This document shows positions 36,601-47,390 of a stretch of DNA of 64,000 nucleotides, in pieces; position 1 is the stretch's first letter, and each line of letters opens with the position of its first letter. The translations under genes and the position numbers were made by a program. The DNA comes from Amoeboaphelidium protococcarum (lineage: Eukaryota; Aphelidiomycota; Aphelidea): NCBI GenBank assembly GCA_023515745.1, contig JALECJ010000007.1, forward strand, positions 372,001 through 436,000. The letters run 5' to 3'. The notes under the pieces are model-generated. The model saw nothing but the letters and a program-made list of their open reading frames with translations. It did not search any database and was not told the origin of the DNA.

Positions 36601-39180
36601 GTACAATGTCTCGAATCTGCCACCACCAATATTTCTAAACAATGCCCGCAGAAGCATAAAATAGGAATTGTTATCTTTCAGACTTAAACTCAACTTCATA
36701 CATTTATTTAGTAAATCGTGAATATGAGGCTGCAGCACTGGCTCATTGGAATCAGGAAATAGAGTCACCGCCATAAAAGCCAATTTGAACAGTCTAAGCA
36801 GCATATTAGCCTCACTTGTATCGCATTTGCCAAGATCGTCCAATTTACCCATAAGAAACTACAATAAAACGCCACTAAATATCCTAGACACTGGTTCACT
36901 CGCCAGCAGATACTAAGGCACCGCGAGGAATGCAGGCTCTTTCAGCAGGCTATCGTAAAAGTGGCCAATACTCAGATGGAGAACTTCGTAAAATAGAGCA
37001 GGATCCAGCAGTGAAAAGATAGATACAAAGTGCTCTAAAATTTCCTTCTCCTCTTTAGCAATAATAATAGACTTTCCACTGGACGAAGCCTGCTGGCCAG
37101 CCATATTCTATATAGATCCAGATTAAGCATCATTATCCTGCGAATCGACACGATATAGTTAAAAACACTTAAGGCCATCAGCAAAAAGTTAAACAAAGAT
37201 GTGCTAGTCCTGAAGTGGGACGACTCTCTCAGGATTCAGTTGCTATTATTACTCAGTTTATCCGCCCTGCAACTTCCTGAAGCCACTTATTATAGTCTTT
37301 ACTCCAAGCACTAAAGTCTTGAACAGAAACTTGAAATCCTTCCCAATCTCTGACGATTAAGATTCATTATGAACCATTGACACCTTGATCTGGCAAACAT
37401 GCTCCAGATCTAATTGCACATTATTATTCTTAGGCATCGACTTGGCAGATTGCAATTTGTCAACAATAAAACTAAGCGCGGTAAATTTCTTACAGAATCC
37501 ATCCAAAATAATAGACAACATCCAGCGAGGAGACCCATAATCTCCAATTCCCATTGAATCGCCATCATCTGAACCAGAAGATCCACCTTGAGACTTTTAT
37601 GCATTCAACAATTGCTACTAATTGTTATTGTCTGCATTTATAACATCTATAAGATTAAGCAAAAGCTTGGCACACATTGTCTGAATACTTGCCCCAAGAG
37701 ACAAGTCGTGCATGTTGGCCAGATACAGCTCTACCGTGCGTCTAATCTACTCTCGAGATAGCTCGGCGCGCACATGATGAATCAGGTCGGCAAGAGTTGA
37801 GTAAGCTAAAGGTCTTAAACTCTCCCGAGTGGTAATAGAAGTGCCCACCAGAACATCTTCAATCAACAGCATGTCAACGTACTAGACAAAGCTAGCGCGG
37901 AAATCAGTGCTCAGAATATGTCTGGCAGCGACAAGCAACTCCTTACGCGCACTGCTACATTCTGGTGGACAGTCCAGGAGCAGAGACATCACACCATCAG
38001 CAATAACCTACTAAGAAGGCTTCAACAAAACACTGAACCCACGAATTATATATGCAAGGAACGACATAATCTTCACCTAACTACTAATAAAATCAGCAAA
38101 AGCAGCTGATCTTTTCAACGTCGGACACGGACCCAATTTCAATTCGCTCAAAGTACCCGCCTACAGACAAGCAGTCAGATGCTCGATGCTTGTGTACTGA
38201 GATTACTGCTAGCTTCTGGTACTAATCGCGGATATAATCAAGGGAACCATGGATGGAATACCAGAGGCGACAGATTTCTTATAAATTTGTATCAACAGCA
38301 CCAATATGATAGGACACTCTGACAACAACTTAAAAGACTTCTTACCAAGAACATACGTCTTCTTAGCCTCAGCGCCGTGCTCATCCAAAGAGCTCTAACT
38401 CCCAGAGTGAGACTATGTAGCATATTCTTCTCCTCCCACCTGGTCGATATACTCCTCAACAAAAGACTAAAAATTGCCCAACATATCCTTCACAAACTAA
38501 AAGAACGGATCTATCCAGTCTTCGAGCATAAATTGCTTATACGGCTACTATTGATCCTACGGCATAACAGAACTACGGAAGCACTTGTGCAACTCAATAA
38601 TTATCCTCAAACACACCTGCCCAACTTCTTCATTATCAAGCTCAAGAACGCCAATAACCACCTTCATTACATCACTAACCACAGACTTCAAATCTTCTAA
38701 AGCATTACCAATAGAGTTGGACACAGTGCCCGCTTAATCCGAAGCTGGCTGTTACTATTACTATTACTACAGCAAATGTTACTACTGCTAATACTGAGCT
38801 GAATGCGTCTGCAGCAAGATTCCATAAGGAACGCGCTACAGAATTTCAATCAACGTTATACGCAGTCGATGACTGACAGAATCGCTCGTAAACTCGACAG
38901 GGACATACAAATCGCCATCACTCTGCACAAGAAGCTGACTGCAAACTGGCACATACGCAGTAAGAAATTACATCCAGTCTATAGCCACGGAGCTTCCTAC
39001 AGAACCAACATTACTACTACTACTACTACTTGACTGACTGCTACCACCACTCGTACCACCTTATGACTCCACAAGCTCTTTCAAATCAGTCGCAACCTTG
39101 CACTTGTCAGTGATAGACAACTACTTCTCAACACCAAGCAGTGACTAGATCAACGTTCTGTAGTCAATATTAAAACTCAT
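27679..39180 (-). CDS. TRA1: TRRAP/Tra1, pseudokinase PIKK scaffold of SAGA and NuA4
   Basis: 3833 residues in a single exon, start ATG at 39180 ([16 protein letters not shown]), TGA at 27679. Length matches human TRRAP and yeast Tra1 (about 3750-3860). TRRAP is the activator-binding scaffold of histone acetyltransferase complexes. The protein is a vast helical HEAT/TPR array followed by FAT, a PI3K-like domain and a FATC tail ending in [14 protein letters not shown], the TRRAP signature. In the kinase-like region the DRHPSN loop and DFG are absent ([13 protein letters not shown] and GYIEWTD in their place), so it is catalytically dead, as known for the family. A Gln run near residues 140-150 is written largely as TAA/TAG (38745-38790). 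It is divergent from ERCC1 with a 335-bp spacer. Confidence 0.95.
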
Positions 39181-39515
39181 GCACCCTGACTCAAAGTTTA
39201 TTTTATACAATACTCAAATAGGATTGACAATTAATCAAATGGTGTATGTGGCGACTTTATACTTATATACAGAATGACCAAAACTATAGAGAATCTACAA
39301 TAGAAATAGACTCGATGTAGTAAAGCTCTCTGCTAACACGAATGAGAGAGGAAACAAGAGACTCGACGACAGACGAAAGAATATCCAACAGCGTTGGAAT
39401 GAGAGCGAACTGACCACAGAGCGCGTTTAAACTTTCTCGTCGAGTCTTCCTACTACTCTGTTTTGTACTTTTATTACTCGGAAAGGACCTCAAAGAATTA
39501 TTCCAGTTAAACTTA
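39181..39515. promoter_or_regulatory. Divergent promoter region, TRRAP and ERCC1
   Basis: 335 bp separates two divergently transcribed start codons, so both promoters should lie here. No TATA-type box or known operator could be singled out; a purine-rich GAGAGGAAACAAGAG stretch (near 39346) is the most distinctive segment. Confidence 0.45.
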
Positions 39516-40394
39516 ATGTTTCGTATTCCGAATGCAGAAGAAGTTGATTCGCGATAGAACTAGTAATCTTCTTCGCGTGTTTTGAATTAAAGAAGTTTAG
39601 ATAAAGGTCCAGCTACATCCACTGATGTATCTCATTAACTGGACACTGCTCCGTAATCGTCGTCATCATCTACGAGATTGGCCACTTCGGAACGTTCTGA
39701 TCAGCTTGACGTTGCGAATAATTCGCGCTCTATCGTGGATAAATCAGAACAGACATAACAGTAGAATTAATTTCGACAGAATTAGTAACAATTGTAGTAG
39801 CGATAGACTGTGCAGATAAATCCCAGGTAGAAGGGCAATCCGCTGATAAAAGCCTTGACAGTTCCGTTCGCTTTCGACTAAATGATGTTGACTGATTACG
39901 TTCCTAATGCTACAACTGGTATCCTGTTTCTTAGTTGCAAGTATCACCGACTGCATCCATCGTATGTCTATGAACGAGTCAAATAGATTCCTCCGAATAG
40001 CTTCTAACTAAGAGTCCTTATTTTACTTGTGGATATTGACGATTGTACCAGTGTACTTCGCGAGATGACGAAACTGAGTATAGCGTCCAATCACACACTG
40101 ATGCTGAGCTGGTCGTTTGAAGAGGCTGCTCAGATTATATCGTCTTATTCTAATCTCTACAATAAATCGGCAGATGTATTAAAGGGACGTGTCAAGGAGG
40201 GTGAGCATTTACATAATGTACTTACAAGTGTCAAGGGGCTGAATAAGAATGATGTGCTGACACTGATGGCTCGATTTGGCTCTTTCGAAGCTCTAGTTAA
40301 TGCCACTGAAGAAGAACTTGGTTTGTGTGTTGGCTTTGGTAAATTAAAACGACGGCGTTTATATCAGGCTCTTCATCAGCCATTTCGGCAATGA
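39516..40394 (+). CDS. ERCC1: ERCC1/Rad10, XPF partner in nucleotide excision repair
   Basis: 292 residues, no intron, ATG 39516, TGA 40392; human ERCC1 is 297. ERCC1 binds XPF/Rad1 to form the structure-specific endonuclease cutting 5' of bulky lesions. After a Ser/Gln-rich leader come the family motifs: TVQINPRQKGNPLIKAL, ILFLSCKYHRLHPSYVYERV, LRVLILLVDIDD, LMLSWSFEEAAQII, then two C-terminal helix-hairpin-helix units (SVKGLNKNDVLTL and LGLCVGFGKLKRRRLYQALH). The Gln of PRQKGNP, conserved in ERCC1, is a TAG codon (39828), good evidence for the code. As usual for ERCC1, the central domain lacks the nuclease active site of XPF. Confidence 0.95.
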
Positions 40395-40546
40395 TATACT
40401 GTTTTATATGTGAATCTGTGATCAGTCATTTCTATAATGATTTATTGTGAATTAGTGAATTTATGATATACTATTTTTGATTGTTTCTATTGTTAGCAAT
40501 TATGAACGGAGTTCTACTCTGCCTAAATTTACCTGACAATGTCATG

Positions 40547-40735
40547 TGCTCTTAATCAACTGTTTCATACACTCAATTGAAAGTGGGACAAATGTCCCAC
40601 ATCGCGTTTGGCCAACTGGGACAAATGTCCCACATTTTTAAATGGGATTTTTGAGTACTAAATATGACTCAACCGCAGTAGCATACTATAAGCAGGCTAT
40701 TTAAATACTATTGGACATACCAACAATTAATTAGT
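40547..40735 (+). repeat. Tandem repeat unit A with palindromic cores
   Basis: About 189 bp starting TGCTCTTAATCAACTG and repeated directly from 40736. It contains the perfect 8-bp-arm palindrome GTGGGACAAATGTCCCAC at 40583-40600 and a shorter version (TGGGACAAATGTCCCA) at 40617-40632, spaced 34 bp start to start. Confidence 0.9.
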
Positions 40736-41501
40736 TGCTCTTAATCAACTGTTTCATACACTTAACTGAAAGTGGGACAAATGTCGCACATCGCGTTTGG
40801 CCGACTGGGACAAATGTCCCACATTTTTAAATGGGACTTTTGAGTACTAAATTTGACTCAACCGCAGTAATATACTTTAAGCAGGCTGCTCAGTAGTATT
40901 AGGGCAGACTTGACTTGACTCGACTCGACTTAGAAATGAAACCGCAAGTCTAAGTCAAGTCAAGTCTGAGTCAACATATGACTTGAATCGACTCAGACTT
41001 GTAAGTCAATGTGGGTGAAAATACTAAACTGACCTTAACTTGCCTTTCCTTGCATATAAATATCTTGTTATCAATATATAATAAAGTCATTCACAATAAA
41101 ATACTAATCATTATGTTTTAAAATCACGATATTGTAGTAGTTTTTGGGTCACGGATATCATACCGTGAGAACCTGAGTATACAGTAGAATAGAGTTTCTC
41201 AAAACATTCGAGTAGGAATCATATACAAAATACAGTTAGGGAATTATATCATTATTAATGGTCTATTAAACCATGAAAAGGCTCTCTTTACTACTCATTT
41301 CACTCCATACTGGTTATAACACAATGGTAGACAGAGTAAGTCAACTTGAGTCGACTGACTTGACTTCGCCAGGGATTCGCAAGTCCAAGTCAAGTCACGT
41401 CTAAGTCAAGTCACATTTTGACTTGAGTCAGTCGACTTGAGTCAAAATCGGCCGAGTCTGCCCAACACTACTGCTCAGATACTTCTGGACATATTAACAA
41501 G
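40736..41501 (+). repeat. Tandem repeat unit B, split by an inserted element
   Basis: Second copy of the 189-bp unit, about 90% like unit A. Palindromes recur at 40772-40789 (one arm base changed, TGTCGCAC) and 40806-40821. The copy is cut after GCAGGCTGCTCA (40892) by the inverted-repeat element and resumes at 41472, where GATACTTCTGGACATATTAAC aligns with the end of unit A. Confidence 0.85.
40893..41471. mobile_element. Non-autonomous DNA transposon (MITE-like), 579 bp
   Basis: Ends are inverted repeats: GTAGTATTAGGGCAGACT on the left and, reverse-complemented, GTAGTGTTGGGCAGACT on the right. The flanks TGCTCA (40887-40892 and 41472-41477) are a 6-bp, possibly 7-bp, target duplication inside tandem unit B. 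Subterminal DNA is packed with GACTTGA/TCAAGTC motifs in both orientations and would fold into long hairpins. No transposase is encoded. The GTGTTGGGCAGACT-type end resembles some hAT-like elements, but hAT duplications are 8 bp, so the superfamily is unassigned. Confidence 0.85.
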
Positions 41502-41565
41502 CGCCGTTTCGCTCCTCTCTTTGTCCTCCTGAGCCAAAACTGTATTGGATTTGTTGAATTGCAGA

Positions 41566-42948
41566 ATGGATGCTCTGCTACTATATACTATGTCTGGGTA
41601 TGTTAAATCAAAATTACAATTCTCAAAGTAGCAGCAATTAATTGATATATAATGTAGATAGTTGCTATTAAGTTCGTAATGGGAAGCATCTTTGTATATT
41701 GGAAGAGACATTGAGATTATCATTTTTGAAGCTTTGGATTTGCAATCAACTACAGACATTTGTGATTTATCGATGCTCACTATTACCCCCAATCCTCTTG
41801 ATTAATACTATCTGGTTTACCGTGTTTATAGCGATACTGTGTGGGTGGCATTGAGTAAAAAATACAGTGAAGCCATCTCAATTTCTGAATCTCTGGAACG
41901 TGTGACTTTAATCGTGACCTAATATGTACCATCATCATTGACAGGTTAGTCTCTTGGTTAGGCTATTTTGTAAGATCACAAGTTTAAATGTTAAATATAT
42001 CTGCTGCTTTAGGAGATGATTGATGTCAGTGGACGCGTAAAATGTACAGAGGCAGCAGTTCTTAAGAATGTAGTTGTTTGCGATAAAGATTATGAACTTG
42101 ATATTTTATAAGCAGCACTGCGAAGTAGCTCGTAGTTATACTAACAGAGGCTCTCTCATATTTGTGAAAGTTAGCTGCCGTGGAGACAGAAGGCGTCGTA
42201 CAGCCAAGAGTAGATATATTTGGATATCGTTGAGGCGGTTGCAGTATCAACCGTATGTGGTAAAGTTAATGGTTAGATCGATGGCACCGTTTTATGCAAG
42301 TCTCGATTAAGTGGAATGCCTGAAGTATAATTAGAATTGAAAAACTCACATTTGATAGATATAGATGCCTCGCATGTTCATTAGTGTGTTCGGTTGAAGT
42401 AGTTTTCAGAGTCTAGAGTTCTCTCGTTTATACCGCCTGATGGATAATGTGAGTTGCTGGATTATGTAGTTCCATTGACAGACTAAAGTTAGATTCCTCT
42501 TGCCATAACACCGTCTATATCATTTTCTGGTAAATAAGGACTACTCACAGTGACCGTAAAATTGAAATCTGATTATTTGCAGAATATCCAAAATATCGAA
42601 GTGACAGTTGAATTACCTTCAGATGTAGTTATAATGTCCATCTAAGGAACTTTAGGAGAATACTATAAGACATTATCATCCTAGTAATGCATAAAATGGA
42701 CTATTCCTAAATTGTCTCTAAAAGATGTTTGTTAACTCTAGGCTAAGCTTTAGATGCCAGGTGGTAATAAGGACTCGTAATCTAATGTCAATGCATCTGG
42801 ATTCGTTAGAGTATCGTTCCAAGTTCAGAGGTATCTTATGTCCTAGTTGGGTATATAAAGACTCTCTGTCGATGGCACTGGGAAATAGGATGTCTACAAA
42901 GGTGTAAGAGTTAGTACCCGTGTCAAGAAATATGAAATTGTGTTTTGA
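41566..42948 (+). CDS. AP3M: AP-3 adaptor complex mu subunit
   Basis: Exons 41566-41597 and 41658-42948 around a 60-nt intron (GTATGT...AATGTAG) encode 440 residues; human AP3M1 is 418. AP-3 sorts cargo from endosome/Golgi to lysosome or vacuole; mu binds tyrosine-based signals. Splicing restores the longin-type start MDALLLYTMSGQLLLSSQWE. Further on, LLLQEMIDVSG, QLPWRQKAS, YLDIVEAVAV, RLSGMPEVQLEL and RVLSFIPPDGQCELLDY match the mu homology domain of AP-3 more closely than AP-1 or AP-2, and the C-terminus YKGVRVSTRVKKYEI fits. Many TAR codons lie in frame. An AATAAAG follows the stop near 42973. Confidence 0.9.
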
Positions 42949-43162
42949 TTCACTTTTAGTTGTATTAGTGTAATAAAGTCATTTTTAATACAAGACTTTG
43001 GAGTGATTTCATCATCTGATTGATGAAGCCTCCCCTATTTCTCTGTTATAGAGCGATTATGCAAAGAGACAAACTCAAATTCTAATTCAGAAAATATGTT
43101 CTAATAAACTGAATATCATTAATGAATGTATTCGCCATATCACACTACAAGAATAACAACTT

Positions 43163-43558
43163 TCAGTCATCCAACTTGCCGTATACTTTGGGCTTGAGGA
43201 AATCGGACGCGTTCTTCTTTACAATACCGCGCATCTGCTTCTTCTTGAGCCTCTTGAGCTTGCGGACATTTGTAATCACCTGAAATTACTCAGCCTTCTT
43301 CTCATTCTCCTTCTGACGCTCAGCTCTCTCCTGCCTCAACTCTTTGACACGCTGCTTCTACTGCGCAGTCTCCGCCTTCAACTCGGCCTCTCTCAATTTG
43401 ATCAATTTTTACGCGTTATCGCGGGCTTTCCTATCATTAAATCTATCATGTACACTCTTGGACTATGTTCGCAAGGATGCCTTTACACATATTCTGTTGT
43501 CTTTCCAGTTTCTGCCTGATACAGGCACACCTTAAATTGCAGTGCTTTGCTCACCCAT
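43163..43558 (-). CDS. CGR1: Cgr1-like rRNA-processing protein
   Basis: 131 residues, start 43558, TGA 43163. The hallmark GVPVSGRNWK near the N-terminus, followed by a long charged helix (ELRQERAERQKENEKKAEQ) and a Lys/Arg-rich end (RKLKRLKKKQMRGIVKKN), matches the Cgr1/CCDC86 family, nucleolar proteins needed for 60S pre-rRNA processing. Size matches yeast Cgr1 (120 residues). The reading frame contains six or so TAA/TAG glutamine codons. Convergent with AP-3 mu (about 215 bp between stops) and 88 bp beyond the 3' end of the RING gene, same strand. Confidence 0.8.
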
Positions 43559-43646
43559 ATTTTGTAAATTTAAAGCGTCTTATGGTGATTGATTCGATTG
43601 AAATATTTAGAGAGAGAAAAGTACAAAGAACGCGAATCAGCCAGTT

Positions 43647-45021
43647 TCATTTCACCTCATCATTCTTCATCTCACTGATTAATGTTCTGTCCCAGGGACA
43701 ATATAAAATGTCCATTTCTTAGAACTTTTAATGACATTTTATGCAAAGCTTATGATTGCACGGTATTAATCCTACACATTGAATTATTTTAAAATTTTAA
43801 AGTCATCTCTAATTGTGCTTACTTATTTCCTCAGTGTTATCGAAGCATAATTTGCAGATATCCGTCTCAACATCATTGTTCAAAGACTTATCGCCTCTTT
43901 CTTTTTGTTGTAGAAGTGTAATCTACATATGCTAGCATTAATGAATGAATTTAATTCTAAGTGATATGCGTACCTTTTACAACTTCGTCAGTTCAGCTCC
44001 ATCAATCAGTTACTATTTTTTGACAGCATACTCTTATCTTAGACTGTCTATCCGTTCTTCGAGTTCTATGTCAAGCTCGCGTAACCTCGTCCTACAGAGA
44101 TTGATTAAATGTTATATCCTATATACCACGTTAGGAGAATACTTTAAAAGATTATCTTCGTCTATATCCTTTTAATCTTCGATATTATCTATTTAAAAGC
44201 CTATTGGATCATTAGAACCATTTTCTAGAATATCCAAATCAGCACTACATCCATTCTTCATGATTTAGTAGCACTCTTTCATATCACTCTCTACACGCAC
44301 ACCATATAATCTTGATTAAAAATCCATAACGCAGATAACAACACTTACCATTCAAGCATTATATCTAGAGTGAATGGACAAAGTCTGGTAGTCTCCAACA
44401 TATAATGGATTAATCGGAATCAGACAGAGACTTGACTCGTATATCCTCAATTTGGGAGAAGGCTAGAGTTAAAGGCTGCTCTACTCCGCCAACGATTTGA
44501 ATTGAAACAATGACGCGCGTTCCAGCAGCGTCTAATGCAACACTTCCGGCACCGATAAGATCGAAATCTACAGCTAGTTGAATTTAGATGGCATTGTCAG
44601 AGAGATCCCATTCGTGAACTTAAAACTTCTACAGGTCAGCTAGATACTTGTCTATCATATTTGTACCATCTTCCACATCGCTTGGATCAAGCTTTTCTCT
44701 AGCTCTTGCCAAATCCTCTTCAGTGATAAAGTTCTCATTGAATGCCCCAATGCCGAATACATCTTCTTCTTCCTCTCCCTCCTGCTCTTCAGTGCTGGAA
44801 ATGAAACAGTGTAATTTCTCAGCAGATCCTTTATCATCAACCTCCTCCAACTCGGTAAAGCTAGAAAATTGAGCACAATACGCCTCCTTTTCTGGGAACG
44901 GGAGACTTTGCTGGTATGTCTCCTTATTGGCTTCTTTACTCTGACATTACGCAGGAAGATTCTGCGCTTGATCATAATTCTCAGAATTGAATCGCACAGA
45001 AGATGATAAATTTTAGTACAT
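43647..45021 (-). CDS. RING-finger protein with coiled coil
   Basis: Four exons (45021-44349, 44290-43974, 43922-43823, 43771-43647), introns of 58, 51 and 51 nt all ending TGTAG, yield 404 residues. The last splice creates a clear RING: ICKLCFDN, IPCNHKLCIKCHQ and LYCPWDR supply the zinc ligands (C-x2-C, C-x-H-x2-C-x2-C, C-x2-D in the last pair where many RINGs have C). Before it is a coiled coil (RLRELDIELEERIDSLRQE). The N-terminal half (VHEWDLSDNAIQIQLAV and following) is an unrecognised beta-rich domain after an acidic Glu tract. An E3 ubiquitin ligase role is likely from the RING; target unknown. The middle 51-nt intron could also be read through in frame, so its removal is less certain. 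Confidence 0.7.
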
Positions 45022-45373
45022 GATTAAGCTAGATCATACACCGTTATAAAAGCTCAATGTAGCAGAGTGACTTTGAATGAGTGACAGAGAAGGCGAATCG
45101 TCGCAAACTTAAACACGTCCGAGCTGAAACAGTCGATAAAATCGTTACACCACGCGCCAAGACGTCGTCTTTTGAGAGTAAAAGTGATATAGAAAAATAA
45201 TTAGCAGCCTTATTTTGTAAATCACTAAATGCATTGCTTAATCACCATTATCATCATCATTAAATCATCACCAAAATTGTAAGGGACATAACACTCAAGG
45301 TTTCTGAGAAAATCCTTGAAACTCGATTTTCAAACTTCCTACATTACGCTTTGATATTAAATAATTAGAAACT
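45022..45373. other. Intergenic stretch upstream of the RING gene
   Basis: 352 bp between the RING gene start and the 3' end of the Scw1-like gene, same strand. It contains AT-rich DNA with CATTATCATCATCATT runs. No gene seen. Confidence 0.4.
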
Positions 45374-46969
45374 TCACCAGTTTACTTTAATATTACCTTA
45401 TAAAGAATTTTCATTAGAGCCAGATTGCAGAGAATGCATGGCAGAAGCTGCGCATTCAACAGACTCAAAGTCAACCATGCATCTCATAATGTTGCCACTT
45501 TTAGTTCGGCATTGTAAATCTTTGAATCCATCAAAGGTTGAAAACAAATCAACCAAATCCTTCAATTCAATACCGTGTGGAATATTCCTGACGCATAGTA
45601 TCTTTGATTATTTGCCGACTACAGTCTCTGGACCAGTCATTAGAGGTTGAGATTAGTAAGAGTTTACATCCCCATAGACTTGGTCATCACTATGAGAAGT
45701 TACTGTCTAATCAAAAGATTAGTATTGGGATAATCCTTTGCATATGATAGTGGGTGACAACACTGGTGGAAACGACGCACCAAGAAGCTATGACCAGTTA
45801 GAACTCTGGGCACAACTTTGATTTGCAGAGTCGACGCCAAAATTACTAGGAGGAGTACAACTTCCTGAATCTCCACTAGAAGTAGAAGACTGACCGCTCA
45901 AAGGCGCGCCAGCGGTAGCGCCACTTTGCAGACCGTATGACGGCGACAATGGACCAGCAGTGAACAGAGGATGTAATTAGTACTGAATAGAGGATGGTGA
46001 CAGCACTTCGTCATGGATCACATCTGATATGCAGCTTCTTGACAGGGGATCTATTCCACTAAAGCAATTAAACTTTCTAATCCTCTGATTCTGACTGCTA
46101 TCCACCATAAAATCATTACTCAAAGGAGAAACGATATCATTTTGAGTGCTAATAGCAGCATTTGGGATCTCCATTGGCTGTGCAGTGGACGTTGATATCA
46201 TATGCTAATCCTACTGCTTCTCAACCTTATCTCTTATGCTGAGATCTTCACCATCATTGAGATAGAGAAAATCCAGGCCAAAATCCAATGGAGTATTGTA
46301 GTCTAGTTCATCAAAATTTCTTAAAAGTAAACCATGATCCTAATTGAAGAATGCATTAGCATCATATCGACCACCATCTTAATAATGACCATCTGCTGCA
46401 TTATTGGGACAATCCATAGAATTTTACTAAACGTGGTTGTGATTGTGATTTACAAGATGCGGCTAATGGTGAGTATGATGGACAGTAGACTAATGATGAC
46501 TTCCACCGAATTGGTGATGATTATGGTGATGGTTATGATATCCCAGATGTCCAGTTTGAAAATATCCAGGCTTCCCAGGATAGCTAGATGGATAGCCAGA
46601 CAATTCATGGTAGTTCTAGGCACGCTTGGTATGCAGGTTCTTCTTCGCCATCTCGGATTTCAGGACATGTCCACGCTCGCTGTCAATCTTCTTACCGTTC
46701 AAAATATTTCGAGCATTCAGAGCCTCTTCCCTAGTGGCAAACTTGGCGAATCCTATAATCTGTTTCCTGCTACTACAGTCGTCGCTCTAAGGCTACGGAT
46801 ACTTCAGAGTGGCTGCTTCATATCCGGGCGCAAAGGTGAATAGATTCTAAAACTCTCGCTCCTACAAATCCTCTGGGAATCCAATCACAAATATCGTGGT
46901 GATCTCCTCAGTGGCAGCGGGAGAGCTGTTAGTAACACAATGAGATATTCCATCAGAAGGCATCATCAT
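45374..46969 (-). CDS. Scw1/Whi3-type RNA-binding protein with two RRMs
   Basis: 531 residues; three successive ATGs at 46969, 46966 and 46963; TGA 45374. RRM1 (about residues 25-110: IFVIGFPEDLQEREFQNLFT, RKQIIGFAKFATREEALNAR, MAKKNLHTKR) is almost word for word the first RRM of fungal Scw1/Whi3 proteins, with RBPMS/couch-potato as animal relatives. RRM2 is C-terminal (KILCVRNIPHGIELKDLVDL, VDFESVECAASAMHSLQ). Between them is a His/Asn/Gln-rich low-complexity region (YHNHHHNHHQFGG) typical of condensate-forming RNA binders. Whi3 represses G1 cyclin mRNA and Scw1 affects cell wall integrity; the precise role here is inferred. This is one of the strongest signs of fungal affinity. Confidence 0.88.
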
Positions 46970-47390
46970 TATACGTCAGAATGTTCGCTTTTGTTTCTTT
47001 TCAATTTTTGTAAATTTATGACGGTATTAATCCGCTTCCTAAGAGCTTAAATGAGTTAGATTCAATAAGCGAAACTTAGAGCAACAGAATGAGCCAGAGG
47101 TAGTAGGAGATACTCACTTATTTGAACTGTGAGAGGATGGTGTTGTTTGAGCTACAGAGAACTAACTCCCCGGCGGTCAAACAATGCAGAGAAGCTGAAA
47201 CAAACGAAACAATGGAAACGCGTGCGACAGACGCGATACTGACAAAAGGTGAAACAAAAAGTCTTGACTTTCGCAATAGATGCAGAGTATGTTATTATTT
47301 TGATTATTAGCAATGTCCTACAGTATCTCAATCGAGCGCAATGCAATGGGTATTCCAATATTAGAAGGGTTGAGGAGGATAGAGAATATA
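46970..47390. other. Intergenic stretch upstream of the Scw1-like gene
   Basis: 421 bp between two minus-strand genes. A GTGAGT donor-like site on the minus strand (near 47112-47117) could start a 5' UTR intron of the Scw1-like gene, but no acceptor was settled. A 62-codon plus-strand ORF (47122-47310) has no recognisable features. Confidence 0.35.

Noticed and set aside
41941-42013. Second intron in AP-3 mu ending CTTTAG
   Set aside because: Reading through keeps the frame and gives LLLQEMID, which aligns with the mu family, and the acceptor is not TGTAG.
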